Numbered from the stretch's first letter, positions 1 through 6,609 are shown. The stretch is DNA of 9,103 bases from Acidobacteriota bacterium (GCA_003157675.1 PMKG01000366.1:819-9921), one strand, 5' to 3'. Numbers and translations are program-made. The notes: generated by a model from the sequence alone, not told the origin.

Positions 1-711
1 CTGGCGGCGCTCGCGGCGCTGCCGTCGGTCGCCGGCGTCAGCGTGTCGTTTACCGGCGAGGGACCCGACGGACGGGGGCCGGTTCGGCGAACGCTGACCG
101 CCGGGGGGACGCCCTGCGTCGTCGATGCGTTGGAACTCGAGCCTCCCGCCCCGCGGGCCGTGCGCGTCCGGCTGCAGCACCACGTTCAGGCCTTCTTCCA
201 GGCGAACCGCTACCTGCTCTCGCGCCTGGCCTCGCGCGTCGTGTCGCTCGTGCCCGACGGGCCGGTGGTCGATCTCTACGCGGGCGTGGGACTCTTCTCG
301 GCTTCGCTCGCCGCGTCGGGGTGGAGGTCGGTGGTCGCCGTGGAGGGCGACCCGACCGGCGCCGTCGACCTGAGGACCAATGCGGCGCCGTTCGGGTCCG
401 CGCTCGAGCCGGTGGAGATGGCGGTCGAGACCTACCTGGCCGCCCACCCGGTTCGCTCCGACGCCACCATCGTCATCGATCCTCCGCGCACCGGCCTGTC
501 GAAGGAGGCGTCGTCAGCGGTGGCCGCGCAGCCGGCCGGCCGGCTGGTGTATGTGTCGTGTGATGTGGCGACGTTCGCGAGGGACGCGCGAAGGCTCGTC
601 GATGCGGGCTACCGCCTGGCGCACCTCGAGGCGTTCGACCTGTTCCCGAACACGGCCCACGTGGAGGCGGTGGGGGTGTTCGATCGACCTACTGCCGGCA
701 CGCCTCGATGA
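1..711 (+). CDS. RNA (uracil-C5)-methyltransferase, TrmA/RlmD family, C-terminal part (5' truncated by window)
   Basis: SAM-dependent enzyme that methylates carbon 5 of a uridine in rRNA or tRNA in the cytoplasm. The frame is open from base 1, giving 236 residues; the family is usually above 400, so the N-terminal half, including any TRAM domain and iron-sulfur cysteines, lies outside. Visible motifs, numbered from base 1: FFQAN (65-69); SAM-binding DLYAGVG (91-97); an acidic VEGD after the next strand; DPPRTG (160-165); VSCD with the catalytic-type Cys187; and an FPNTAHVE ending in Glu222. The 35-residue Cys-to-Glu distance equals that between Cys389 and Glu424 in E. coli RumA/RlmD, so the catalytic pair looks intact. 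The substrate (23S rRNA or tRNA position) cannot be told from this part. The GTG at 43 is internal, because the family fold starts well upstream. The last 23 bases overlap the tail of the opposite gene. Confidence 0.9.
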   Translation: MAALAALPSVAGVSVSFTGEGPDGRGPVRRTLTAGGTPCVVDALELEPPAPRAVRVRLQHHVQAFFQANRYLLSRLASRVVSLVPDGPVVDLYAGVGLFSASLAASGWRSVVAVEGDPTGAVDLRTNAAPFGSALEPVEMAVETYLAAHPVRSDATIVIDPPRTGLSKEASSAVAAQPAGRLVYVSCDVATFARDARRLVDAGYRLAHLEAFDLFPNTAHVEAVGVFDRPTAGTPR

Positions 712-1375
712 ACCCCTCGAACAGCGGCCGGAACTCGCCGGTCCGCCAGAAGTTCTCCGGGTGCCACTGCACGCCGAGGCAGAAGGCGGAGTTCGGACAC
801 TCGATGGCCTCGATGACGCCGTCGGGCGCCGTCGCCGTCACCTCGAACCCCGAGGCGAGGTTCTTGATCGCCTGGTGATGCCGGCTGTTCACCGAGCAGG
901 TGTCGGCGTCCACCATCTGCTCCTGCATCAGCGTCCAAAGCCGGCTGCCCTTGCTGATCCAGACCTCATGCGCAATGGCGCAGGGCGGGGCCGCGACGGT
1001 GTGCGGCAGGATGCCGGCCGCCTGGGACTCGATGTCCTGCACGAGCGTGCCGCCGAAGGCGACGTTCATGACCTGGAGACCACGGCAGATCCCGAAGATC
1101 GGCAGCCGTGCCTCCCGCGCCGCGCGCAGGAGGGCGAACTCGAAGACGTCGCGCTCCGGCTCGATCGCGGTGACCGTCGCGTGCCGCTCCTCCCCGTACA
1201 GCGTCGGGTCGATGTCGACGCCCCCGGTCAGCAGCAGCCCCTGAATCTCCCCGACGACCGAGGCCGGCTGGTCCTGTGCGGGGTCGAGCACGCGGGGTTC
1301 ACCGCCCGCGCGGCGGATCGATTCCACGTAATCGGGAAGACTGCGGCACGGCGCGACGGCGATGATCGGAGACAT
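689..1375 (-). CDS. Peptidase C26 / gamma-glutamyl-gamma-aminobutyrate hydrolase family (class I glutamine amidotransferase fold)
   Basis: Cytoplasmic hydrolase of gamma-glutamyl amide bonds, in the PuuD-like family. The protein has 228 residues, against about 250 for E. coli PuuD. Motifs in order: TGGVDIDP (50-57), the nucleophile elbow GICRGLQ with Cys97, VNSRHHQAIK (162-171), and VQWHPE with His205 and Glu207 completing the triad. The ATG at 1375 was chosen because it is preceded five bases away by GAGGG (minus strand, 1381-1385) and because the protein then opens with the expected first strand (SPIIAV). A longer in-frame start at 1567 would lie inside argS and add a low-complexity Arg/Pro tail, so it is rejected. 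The gene lies 104 bases downstream of argS on the same strand and may be co-transcribed with it. The physiological substrate is not evident; no polyamine or GABA genes are nearby. Its last 23 bases overlap the methyltransferase tail on the other strand. Confidence 0.88.
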   Translation of the reverse strand: MSPIIAVAPCRSLPDYVESIRRAGGEPRVLDPAQDQPASVVGEIQGLLLTGGVDIDPTLYGEERHATVTAIEPERDVFEFALLRAAREARLPIFGICRGLQVMNVAFGGTLVQDIESQAAGILPHTVAAPPCAIAHEVWISKGSRLWTLMQEQMVDADTCSVNSRHHQAIKNLASGFEVTATAPDGVIEAIECPNSAFCLGVQWHPENFWRTGEFRPLFEGFIEACRQ

Positions 1376-1457
1376 ATGAACCCTCGAGCTTCGAACCGGC
1401 CGGTCCGCACGGATCGCCGCCCGGCCGCGCGGCTGGGGCCGGAAGGGCGGAACCCGG

Positions 1458-1494
1458 GCGGGGTGGGCAATCCACCCCGCTACATGCGGGGTGG
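1458..1494 (-). repeat. Three mutually complementary 9-base arms at the end of argS
   Basis: GCGGGGTGG occurs at 1458-1466, its exact reverse complement CCACCCCGC at 1472-1480, and GCGGGGTGG again at 1486-1494. The middle arm can pair perfectly with either flanking arm, with a five-base loop each time, so two alternative and mutually exclusive hairpins are possible. On the minus strand the first arm read is the last part of argS, and the stop codon (1480-1482) sits at the edge of the middle arm. No T-run follows on the minus strand, so this is not a textbook intrinsic terminator. It could slow or terminate transcription, protect the argS 3' end, or be chance in GC-rich DNA. Confidence 0.5.
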
Positions 1495-3489
1495 GACCGG
1501 GATGCCCATCAGGCTGAGGGCTCCGGTCAACTGGTGCCGGAAGTAGCTGACGGCCGCGGCGCGCCACCGGCGCGCATCATCGCGCGGCTCGTTCAGGATC
1601 GGGAACCGGTGATAGAACGCGTTGAACGTCTGTGCCAGGCCGAACGCGTACTTCGCGAGGACCGAGAACTCCAGGGTTCGAACCGCCTGCTCCGCCACTT
1701 CGTCGAGCCGCGCGGCCTCCAGCACGAGGGCCCAGAGGTCGTGACCTTCAAATCCGCCGTCCAGCTCCTCCGTGGGCGTGCTGCCGAGAGGGCTCAGGAA
1801 TTCCGCTTCGCCAACCTCTTCCCGGTCGCGAAGCTTCTGGAAGATGTTGTTCGCGCGAACGACAGCATACTGTATATACGGGCCGCTTTCACCCTCGAAA
1901 TTGAGCGCCTCGTCGATGTCGAACGCGATGAGCTTGCCGCGCGAGAACCGGATCATGAAATAGCGGACCGCCGCCACCGCGATCCCCTCTGCGATGCGCC
2001 GGGCCTCGTCCGGCGGCAGGTCGGGATTGCGCTTCGCCACTTCTTCGCCCGCCTTCTTCGTCAGGACGTCGAGCAGGTCGTCGGCCTTCACGCCGAGGCC
2101 CTTGCGCCCGGACACCTCGACGAACGGGCGGGCCGCGTCCTCGTCCGAGAGCGTGTAGCCGAGCTGCCGCGCCGTGTTGTGGGTCAGCGCCACCATCTCG
2201 TAGGAGAAATGGACCGACCGTTCCGCCTCGAGGGGATGGCCGATGGCGACCAGCGCCTGCTTCAGCAGCTTCTGCAGGTAAGACTGCCGAACGTCGATGA
2301 CGTTGAACACGGCGCCGGCGCCGCCGAACGGCGGGTGCGCCGGCGTTCCGGGGACTTCCTCGCGGCAGGTCGCCCAGATCGGTGTGCCGTCCTCTCGCCG
2401 GTCGAAGACCCGGTAGTGAAAGTCTCGCCCGAGCACGCCGAACTTCCAGAACTGGTTCGCCATGTCCTTGCCGACGTAGGTGACCGTCCCGTTGGAGCGG
2501 ACGATGACCTTCTCGCGGTCCTCGTCCTCACCGGCCTCCTCCGCGGCGTCGGCCGTCCCGCCCTCCTCGTCGATCCGCATCACCCAGCAGCCGGCGAGCC
2601 GCCCCTCGGACTGCAGGAAGACGGCCCCCTTCTCCTTGAGGATCTCGAAGGTCCGCGCCCAGAAGTGCAGGTGCAGGATGTCGCCTTCCCACGACAGCAG
2701 GTCGTAGTCGACGTTCATCCGCGCCATCGTCTTCAAGTGACAGCGGACGATGCGGTCGGCGATGAAGGCGGCGATCTCCGCCGTCTCGTTGCCGCCTCGC
2801 TCGATGGCGTGCAGCGTCTCGAGCCGCGTCGTGAGCCGGGCCTTGTCCTCCTCGTACCAGTCCGCGACGCGGGCGTAGAGGTCCCAGCAGTAGAAATCGA
2901 ACCGCGTGCTGCCGGCGATGGCGCGGATGCCGGCGAGGTCCTGGCGCTCGAGCTCCCGGAACCCGACCACCACGTCGGCCACCTGGACGCCGGTGTCGTC
3001 GATATAGTTCTGCACCTCGACCGGGACGCCGCGGAAGCGCAGGGTGCGCACGAGCGTGTCGCCGAGCGCCGAGTTCCGCAGGTGCCCGATGTGGGCCGCC
3101 TTGTTCGGGTTGATCGCCGTGTGCTCGACGATCGTCTTGACCACCTGCGACCGAGGCCTCGGCGCCACGCCGACCGTTCCGGCGGCGAGGCGGCCGGTGA
3201 GGAAGGCCTTCCGGTCGAGGAACAGGTTGAGATAGCCGCCCGTGGCCTGGACGCGCGAGACGCCCGGGATCTCGCCGAGCGCGCCGGCGATCTCCTCGGC
3301 GATGAGCCGCGGCGCCTTGCGCAGCCGCCGGGCGAGTTCGAAAGCGACCGGCAGCGCGAGGTCGCCGAGCGCGCGCGTCGGCGGGTAGTCGATCACGATG
3401 GCGGGCAGCGCGTCGGCGGCGAGGCCGTACTGGCGGACCAGCGTGGCCGTGATCCGTTCGCGAACGAGGTCGTGGACTGGGAGTATCAT
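1480..3489 (-). CDS. argS: Arginyl-tRNA synthetase (class I aminoacyl-tRNA synthetase)
   Basis: Charges tRNA-Arg with arginine in the cytoplasm. The 669-residue protein is longer than the usual 550-600. Order: N-terminal Add1-like tRNA-binding domain (about 1-105); catalytic Rossmann domain with HIGH as HIGHLRN (133-139), preceded by Lys130; the NYIDDTG motif (161-167); and SGRKGLGVKADDL (460-472) in place of canonical KMSKS. The anticodon-binding region starts at the GPYIQYA stretch (536-542) and ends with the family-typical MGIPVPPRM, whose last residue is Met. A Lys just before HIGH is known in ArgRS lacking a canonical KMSKS and fits here. Much of the extra length includes an acidic Glu/Asp/Ala stretch around 307-327 in the catalytic domain. 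The ATG at 3489 fits the family N-terminus, but only weak ribosome-binding sequence precedes it; a 16-bp inverted repeat begins 9 bases upstream. Housekeeping gene, probably single copy. Confidence 0.97.
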   Translation of the reverse strand: MILPVHDLVRERITATLVRQYGLAADALPAIVIDYPPTRALGDLALPVAFELARRLRKAPRLIAEEIAGALGEIPGVSRVQATGGYLNLFLDRKAFLTGRLAAGTVGVAPRPRSQVVKTIVEHTAINPNKAAHIGHLRNSALGDTLVRTLRFRGVPVEVQNYIDDTGVQVADVVVGFRELERQDLAGIRAIAGSTRFDFYCWDLYARVADWYEEDKARLTTRLETLHAIERGGNETAEIAAFIADRIVRCHLKTMARMNVDYDLLSWEGDILHLHFWARTFEILKEKGAVFLQSEGRLAGCWVMRIDEEGGTADAAEEAGEDEDREKVIVRSNGTVTYVGKDMANQFWKFGVLGRDFHYRVFDRREDGTPIWATCREEVPGTPAHPPFGGAGAVFNVIDVRQSYLQKLLKQALVAIGHPLEAERSVHFSYEMVALTHNTARQLGYTLSDEDAARPFVEVSGRKGLGVKADDLLDVLTKKAGEEVAKRNPDLPPDEARRIAEGIAVAAVRYFMIRFSRGKLIAFDIDEALNFEGESGPYIQYAVVRANNIFQKLRDREEVGEAEFLSPLGSTPTEELDGGFEGHDLWALVLEAARLDEVAEQAVRTLEFSVLAKYAFGLAQTFNAFYHRFPILNEPRDDARRWRAAAVSYFRHQLTGALSLMGIPVPPRM

Positions 3490-3498
3490 CGCTCGATT

Positions 3499-3564
3499 GT
3501 CTAGCGAGGCGCGCGTCAGACCAGCGAGCGTGCCCTTGGAACTTCAGGGCGCGCCTCGCTAGAC
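3499..3564. repeat. Perfect 16-bp inverted repeat in the argS leader
   Basis: The arm GTCTAGCGAGGCGCGC (3499-3514) is matched by its exact reverse complement at 3549-3564, with 34 bases between. The inner bases can add a five-pair helix, GCCCT (3532-3536) with AGGGC (3546-3550), though its last two bases compete with the outer arm. The structure ends 9 bases before the argS start codon on the minus strand, so in mRNA it would fold just upstream of the initiation site. It could be an argS leader structure, an operator, or part of a dispersed repeat element. No T-run supports a terminator. Confidence 0.65.
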
Positions 3565-3580
3565 CAAACGCTGTTGGCTG

Positions 3581-3600
3581 GCCCCGCGCGAGCGCGGGGC
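3581..3600. repeat. GC-rich hairpin with four-base loop
   Basis: GCCCCGCG (3581-3588) pairs perfectly with CGCGGGGC (3593-3600) around the loop CGAG. It sits between the two longer inverted repeats. Neither strand has a T-run after the stem, so a rho-independent terminator call is not supported. Confidence 0.6.
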
Positions 3601-3603
3601 TGT

Positions 3604-3679
3604 GGATGCCTTGAGAGGCCAACGCGTCCTTCCGAGAACTTCGCTCAATTCCTGCGCATGCCGGCCTCTCAAGGCATCC
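3604..3679. repeat. Perfect 17-bp inverted repeat downstream of mobA
   Basis: GGATGCCTTGAGAGGCC (3604-3620) is matched by its exact reverse complement at 3663-3679, with a 42-base spacer. On the minus strand it begins 43 bases after the mobA stop codon, so it could protect the 3' end of the mobA mRNA. Its arm sequence differs from the 3499-3564 repeat, so the two are not copies of one repeat. There is no following T-run. Confidence 0.65.
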
Positions 3680-3721
3680 TGGCTGGTTTGCCGCCGCGCG
3701 CGCGTGACATAATCGTGGCTG

Positions 3722-4330
3722 TCAGCGGCGGCCGTGCCTGTTCGCGCGTGCGGCAAATCGGACGGCCCGGCCCAAATCGCCCGGCGTGTTGACGTTGAAG
3801 AACGAGTGCCCGGTCGGATCGAGCGACGCGAGATCGTCCGGGCCCAGTTCCCGGACGCGGACACCCGCGAGCAGATCCTGGACCTTCAAGTGACCCGATT
3901 CGATGTGTCGGCGGACCCGGTTCCTCAGACGCCGCGCGTAGACCGCGCACAACGGCTGCACGCCGTCGGCGGTTCGCGGCACCACGGCGTCGGCGGTCCC
4001 GTCAGCCAGCGCCGCCATCCGCCCCAGCACGCGCGCGCTCACGAACGGGAGATCGCACGCGATGACGAGCACGTAGGGCGTCGCGGTCTCGCACAGCGCC
4101 GTGTACAGGCCGCCGAGCGCCCCGGCACGGGGCACCCGGTCCGGCACGACGCGCACGCGGCCGGAGGCGGAACGGTCCGGCCCGCCGCCGATCACGACGA
4201 TCCGGTCCGCCAGACCCTCGAGCGCCGCCAGCTGTCGCTCGAAGATGGACACCGAGCCGATCCTGAGCGCGCTCTTGTCGACGCCGCCCAACCGGCGCGC
4301 CCGTCCACCTGCGAGAATGGCGACGTCCAC
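3722..4330 (-). CDS. mobA: Molybdenum cofactor guanylyltransferase (MobA family)
   Basis: Transfers GMP from GTP to molybdopterin to form the guanine dinucleotide cofactor used by many molybdoenzymes; cytoplasmic. At 202 residues it has the normal family length. Motifs: nucleotide-binding LAGGRARRLGGVDK (6-19) with Lys19; a GALGGLYTAL stretch (70-79, GPLGG in many homologues); metal-binding-type ACDLPF (91-96); QPLCAVY (125-131); and FNVNTP (178-183). The start is a GTG at 4330, with AAGG about 11 bases upstream on the minus strand; no ATG fits before the glycine loop. A related nucleotidyltransferase such as a MocA-type enzyme is the main alternative, but the motif set favours MobA. No other molybdopterin gene is in the window. 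It diverges from the V4R-like gene with only 23 bases between starts. Confidence 0.9.
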   Translation of the reverse strand: MDVAILAGGRARRLGGVDKSALRIGSVSIFERQLAALEGLADRIVVIGGGPDRSASGRVRVVPDRVPRAGALGGLYTALCETATPYVLVIACDLPFVSARVLGRMAALADGTADAVVPRTADGVQPLCAVYARRLRNRVRRHIESGHLKVQDLLAGVRVRELGPDDLASLDPTGHSFFNVNTPGDLGRAVRFAARANRHGRR

Positions 4331-4353
4331 TGGCGTTTCTACCTTAACAGAAA

Positions 4354-4962
4354 ATGACCGAACCGGGAATTGCCCGAATCCTCGTCGCCAGCCTGCACCA
4401 GGGCATCAGCGACCTGCTGCCCGCGCGGCTGGATTTCTATGAGAACTGGTTGAACCCGGACGGCCTCCGGCACGGAACGATCGGCCTGGCGCCGGTCCTG
4501 GCGGTGCTGAGTTTCCTTCGGCAGGAGGGCGTGCCGTACCAGCAGGTGACGCGGCGCGCCGGCGAATATGCGGCCGAGTGGACGGTGGCCTCGCAGTCCT
4601 CGGCCCGGCGCGCCCTGGTCCAGTCGCTGCCGCTCTGGCTCCGCTCGCGGGCCGTCCTGCGCCTGGCCAAGCGCGCGATCTCCGAGATGCACGCCGGCCA
4701 GCGGGTCCGACTGCGGGTCGGCGGCGGGCAAGGGACGCTCGACGTCCAGGATTCGATCTTCTGCGGCGTGCGCGACCTGGCGCGCGAGCCGCTCTGCGAG
4801 TTCCACGCGGCCGCCGTCGAGCGGCTCCTCGAGCTGTACGCGGTGCCCGGCGAGGTCCGGCTGGATCGGTGCCGCGCCGTGGGAGACCCGTCGTGCCTGA
4901 TCACGGTCATACTCCACACCGGCCGCCCGTCGCGCGTCGTCAGCGTGACGTCGCCCGAATGA
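4354..4962 (+). CDS. Small V4R-like (4-vinyl reductase / TRAPP-fold) protein, function unknown
   Basis: A 202-residue protein with no signal peptide or membrane segment. The C-terminal part (about 130-187) resembles the V4R domain found in bacteriochlorophyll 4-vinyl reductase-like and XylR-type ligand-sensing proteins: PLCEF with Cys148, an AAVERLLELY helix, then CRAVGDPSC with Cys173 and Cys181. Cys137 in IFCGVRD adds a fourth cysteine. V4R domains bind small hydrophobic ligands or, in some cases, metals, but the ligand here cannot be read from sequence. The N-terminal part (about 1-125) is helical and I do not recognise it. No clear ribosome-binding site precedes the ATG at 4354. The stop overlaps the next start as ATGA, so this gene and the TPR gene are probably expressed and perhaps act together. 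No photosynthesis genes are near, so vinyl reductase activity is unlikely. Confidence 0.6.
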   Translation: MTEPGIARILVASLHQGISDLLPARLDFYENWLNPDGLRHGTIGLAPVLAVLSFLRQEGVPYQQVTRRAGEYAAEWTVASQSSARRALVQSLPLWLRSRAVLRLAKRAISEMHAGQRVRLRVGGGQGTLDVQDSIFCGVRDLAREPLCEFHAAAVERLLELYAVPGEVRLDRCRAVGDPSCLITVILHTGRPSRVVSVTSPE

Positions 4963-6608
4963 GGCCAGGCTCGATCTCCATGGTCCTGGCGCTGGCCTCC
5001 CTGGCGATGGGGCCCGGGCCTGCCCGCGCCGCGCCGCCGCCCGCCGAGCGCCTGCTCGTGGCGCCGTTCGAGAACATTCAGCGCGACGGGCACTTCTCGT
5101 GGATGTCCGAGGCCGTGGCCATCCTGCTGGCGAACGACCTGGACGCGCTCGGCGTCAGGACCATTTCGCGGGAGGAGCGGCTGAAGGCCTGCGAGCGGCT
5201 GCAACTCCCGCCGTTCGCCGTCCTGAGCGAGGCCACGCTCATCCGGCTCGGGCAGGTCATGGGCGCCGCGCAGGTGGTCATCGGCAGTTTCGAGACCCAG
5301 GAGGGGCAGATCACGGTCCGGGCGCGTGCCCTCCGGCTCGACAGTGGGCGGATGCGCGCGCCGGCCGTCGAGACCGGTCGGTTGTCCGACCTCTTCGGCG
5401 TGGCCGAGCGCCTGGCGCGTCAACTCCTGCCGCCGGGTCTCCCCGATGTGGGCCGTCTCGATGTCGAGCACGGCAGCCTGCCGGTCTTCGAAACCTACGT
5501 CAAAGGCCTGATGGCGGTGACCCCGGCCGCCCAGATCCGGCTGCTCGACAGCGCCGTCAAGCTCGCGCCCGACTTCGCACCGGCCCGGATCGCGCTCTGG
5601 CAGGTTTACACGGCGCAAGGAAACCACGCGCGCGCGGCCGCGGCGGCGCTCTCGGTGCCGTCCTCGTCGCGCGTCTACCGACGGGCGCAGTTCCTCGCCG
5701 CGCTCTCCCGGATCCATTCGAAGCAGTACGACGAGGCCTACCAGATCGTGAAGGCCATGCTCGACGTCGAGCCGACACCCGCGCTCTACAACAACCTCGG
5801 CGTCATCCAGGCCCGGCGCGGCGCGACACCGCAGACCGGGCGGGCCACCTACTTCTTCACGAAGGCGGCCGAGGGTGACCCGCAGGATCCCGATTACGCC
5901 TTCAACCTCGGGTACGCCTACTGGTTCGAACGGGACCTGGCGGCGGCGACCTTCTGGTTGGGGGAGGCCGTCCGGCGGAACCCGGCGGACGGCGAGGCGC
6001 ACTTCGTCCTCGCGGCCGCGCTGCACGCCAAGGGGGCCGACGTGGAGGCGGAACGCGAGCGGGACCTCGCCCGGCAGCTCTCGTCCGTGTTCGCCGATTG
6101 GGAGCGGCGCGCCGGCGCCGCATCCGAGCCGGTCCCCCGCGGTCTCGAGCGGGTGCGCGAGGAGTTCGACGCCCCCCGGCTCGGCCTGGTGGACACGACG
6201 CTCGCGCCGACCGAGCAGAAGGATCAGAAGGAGCTGGCCGCGTTCCACGCCGACCGCGGCCGGCGCCTGTTCGAGCAGCGGCAGGACGCCGAGGCGATCG
6301 ACGAGCTGAAGCGTTCGTTGTATCTGGCGCCCTATCAGGCCGACGTCCACTTGCTGCTCGGCCGCATCTACCTGCGGACCGGCCGTCGAACCGAGGCGAC
6401 CGAGGCCCTCAAGATCTCGCTGTGGAGTGCAGAATCCGCCGCGGCGCACGCCGTGCTCGGCGAGGCGTACCTCGCGGCGGGAGACCTCGCACGGGCGCGC
6501 GCGGAGCTGCAGCACGCGCAGCAGCGCGACCCGACCGACGCCGACGCCAGGCGACTCGCCTCCGCGCTGGCGGCGCGAAAGCAGGAAGACCGTCACCGTG
6601 AGCTATAA
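4959..6608 (+). CDS. Secreted TPR-repeat protein with FlgO/TolB-N-like N-terminal domain
   Basis: A 549-residue protein. Residues 1-25 look like a signal peptide (Arg2, hydrophobic 7-18, ending PARAA), so it is probably periplasmic or envelope-associated. Residues 30-165 resemble the alpha/beta domain shared by FlgO, TolB N-terminus and some TPR proteins: a RLLVAPFEN strand, SWMSEAVAILLANDL helix, and VVIGSF strand. TPR-like helical pairs follow at about 274-307, 311-342, 346-375, 428-458, 462-492 and 496-526, interrupted by a charged linker (380-425). Such proteins act as interaction scaffolds; no enzyme motif is visible. The start at 4959 overlaps the previous stop as ATGA and has no ribosome-binding site of its own, so it is expected to be translationally coupled. 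The same frame is open further upstream, but an earlier start would lose the signal peptide and overlap the V4R-like gene. Partner and process are unknown. Confidence 0.82.
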   Translation: MRPGSISMVLALASLAMGPGPARAAPPPAERLLVAPFENIQRDGHFSWMSEAVAILLANDLDALGVRTISREERLKACERLQLPPFAVLSEATLIRLGQVMGAAQVVIGSFETQEGQITVRARALRLDSGRMRAPAVETGRLSDLFGVAERLARQLLPPGLPDVGRLDVEHGSLPVFETYVKGLMAVTPAAQIRLLDSAVKLAPDFAPARIALWQVYTAQGNHARAAAAALSVPSSSRVYRRAQFLAALSRIHSKQYDEAYQIVKAMLDVEPTPALYNNLGVIQARRGATPQTGRATYFFTKAAEGDPQDPDYAFNLGYAYWFERDLAAATFWLGEAVRRNPADGEAHFVLAAALHAKGADVEAERERDLARQLSSVFADWERRAGAASEPVPRGLERVREEFDAPRLGLVDTTLAPTEQKDQKELAAFHADRGRRLFEQRQDAEAIDELKRSLYLAPYQADVHLLLGRIYLRTGRRTEATEALKISLWSAESAAAHAVLGEAYLAAGDLARARAELQHAQQRDPTDADARRLASALAARKQEDRHREL

Positions 6609-6609
6609 T
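6604..6609 (+). promoter_or_regulatory. Possible -10 box upstream of the NfeD gene
   Basis: A perfect TATAAT lies across the stop codon of the TPR gene, 19 bases before the NfeD ATG. Exact matches are rare in such GC-rich DNA. No convincing -35 hexamer is seen 17 bases upstream (GCAGGA at 6581-6586) and no extended -10 TG is in the right place. If used, transcription would start only about ten bases before the start codon. The alternative is chance, with NfeD read through from the upstream genes. Confidence 0.3.

Larger units (their letters stand above)
3490..3721. other. Non-coding spacer between mobA and argS, rich in inverted repeats
   Basis: This 232-base gap between two minus-strand genes holds no credible gene on either strand. 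Short open frames crossing it have no recognisable domain and run into the antisense of mobA. It contains two long perfect inverted repeats (3499-3564 and 3604-3679) with a GC-rich hairpin (3581-3600) between them, listed separately. I looked for a T-box (AGGGTGGNACC-like) in the argS leader and did not find one. Any argS promoter should lie here, but I cannot pick clear -35/-10 boxes on the minus strand. Confidence 0.7.

Noticed and set aside
1376..1567. N-terminal extension of the peptidase C26 gene to 1567
   Set aside because: It would overlap the argS 3' end and add Arg/Pro-rich low-complexity sequence before a normal family N-terminus with its own GAGGG site.
1534..3504. Long open frame (656 codons) on the plus strand opposite argS
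   Set aside because: It is the antisense of argS. Its translation is low-complexity (Arg/Val/Asp/Leu-rich) with no domain, as expected from GC-rich codon use.
3490..3600. T-box riboswitch in the argS leader
   Set aside because: No AGGGTGGNACC-like sequence or specifier-loop arrangement was found on the minus strand; only simple inverted repeats are present.
3688..3713. Plus-strand promoter-like CATAAT (3708-3713) with TTGCCG upstream
   Set aside because: The spacing is only 14 bases and it would transcribe antisense of mobA with no gene to serve.
3574..3792. Short plus-strand frame across the inverted-repeat spacer
   Set aside because: It runs through both arms of the 17-bp repeat and into antisense of mobA, with no domain or ribosome-binding site.
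4437..6596. 719-codon open frame on the minus strand
   Set aside because: It lies opposite the V4R-like and TPR genes, is rich in Arg/Gly/Leu with no recognisable motif, and the plus-strand genes have clear motifs.
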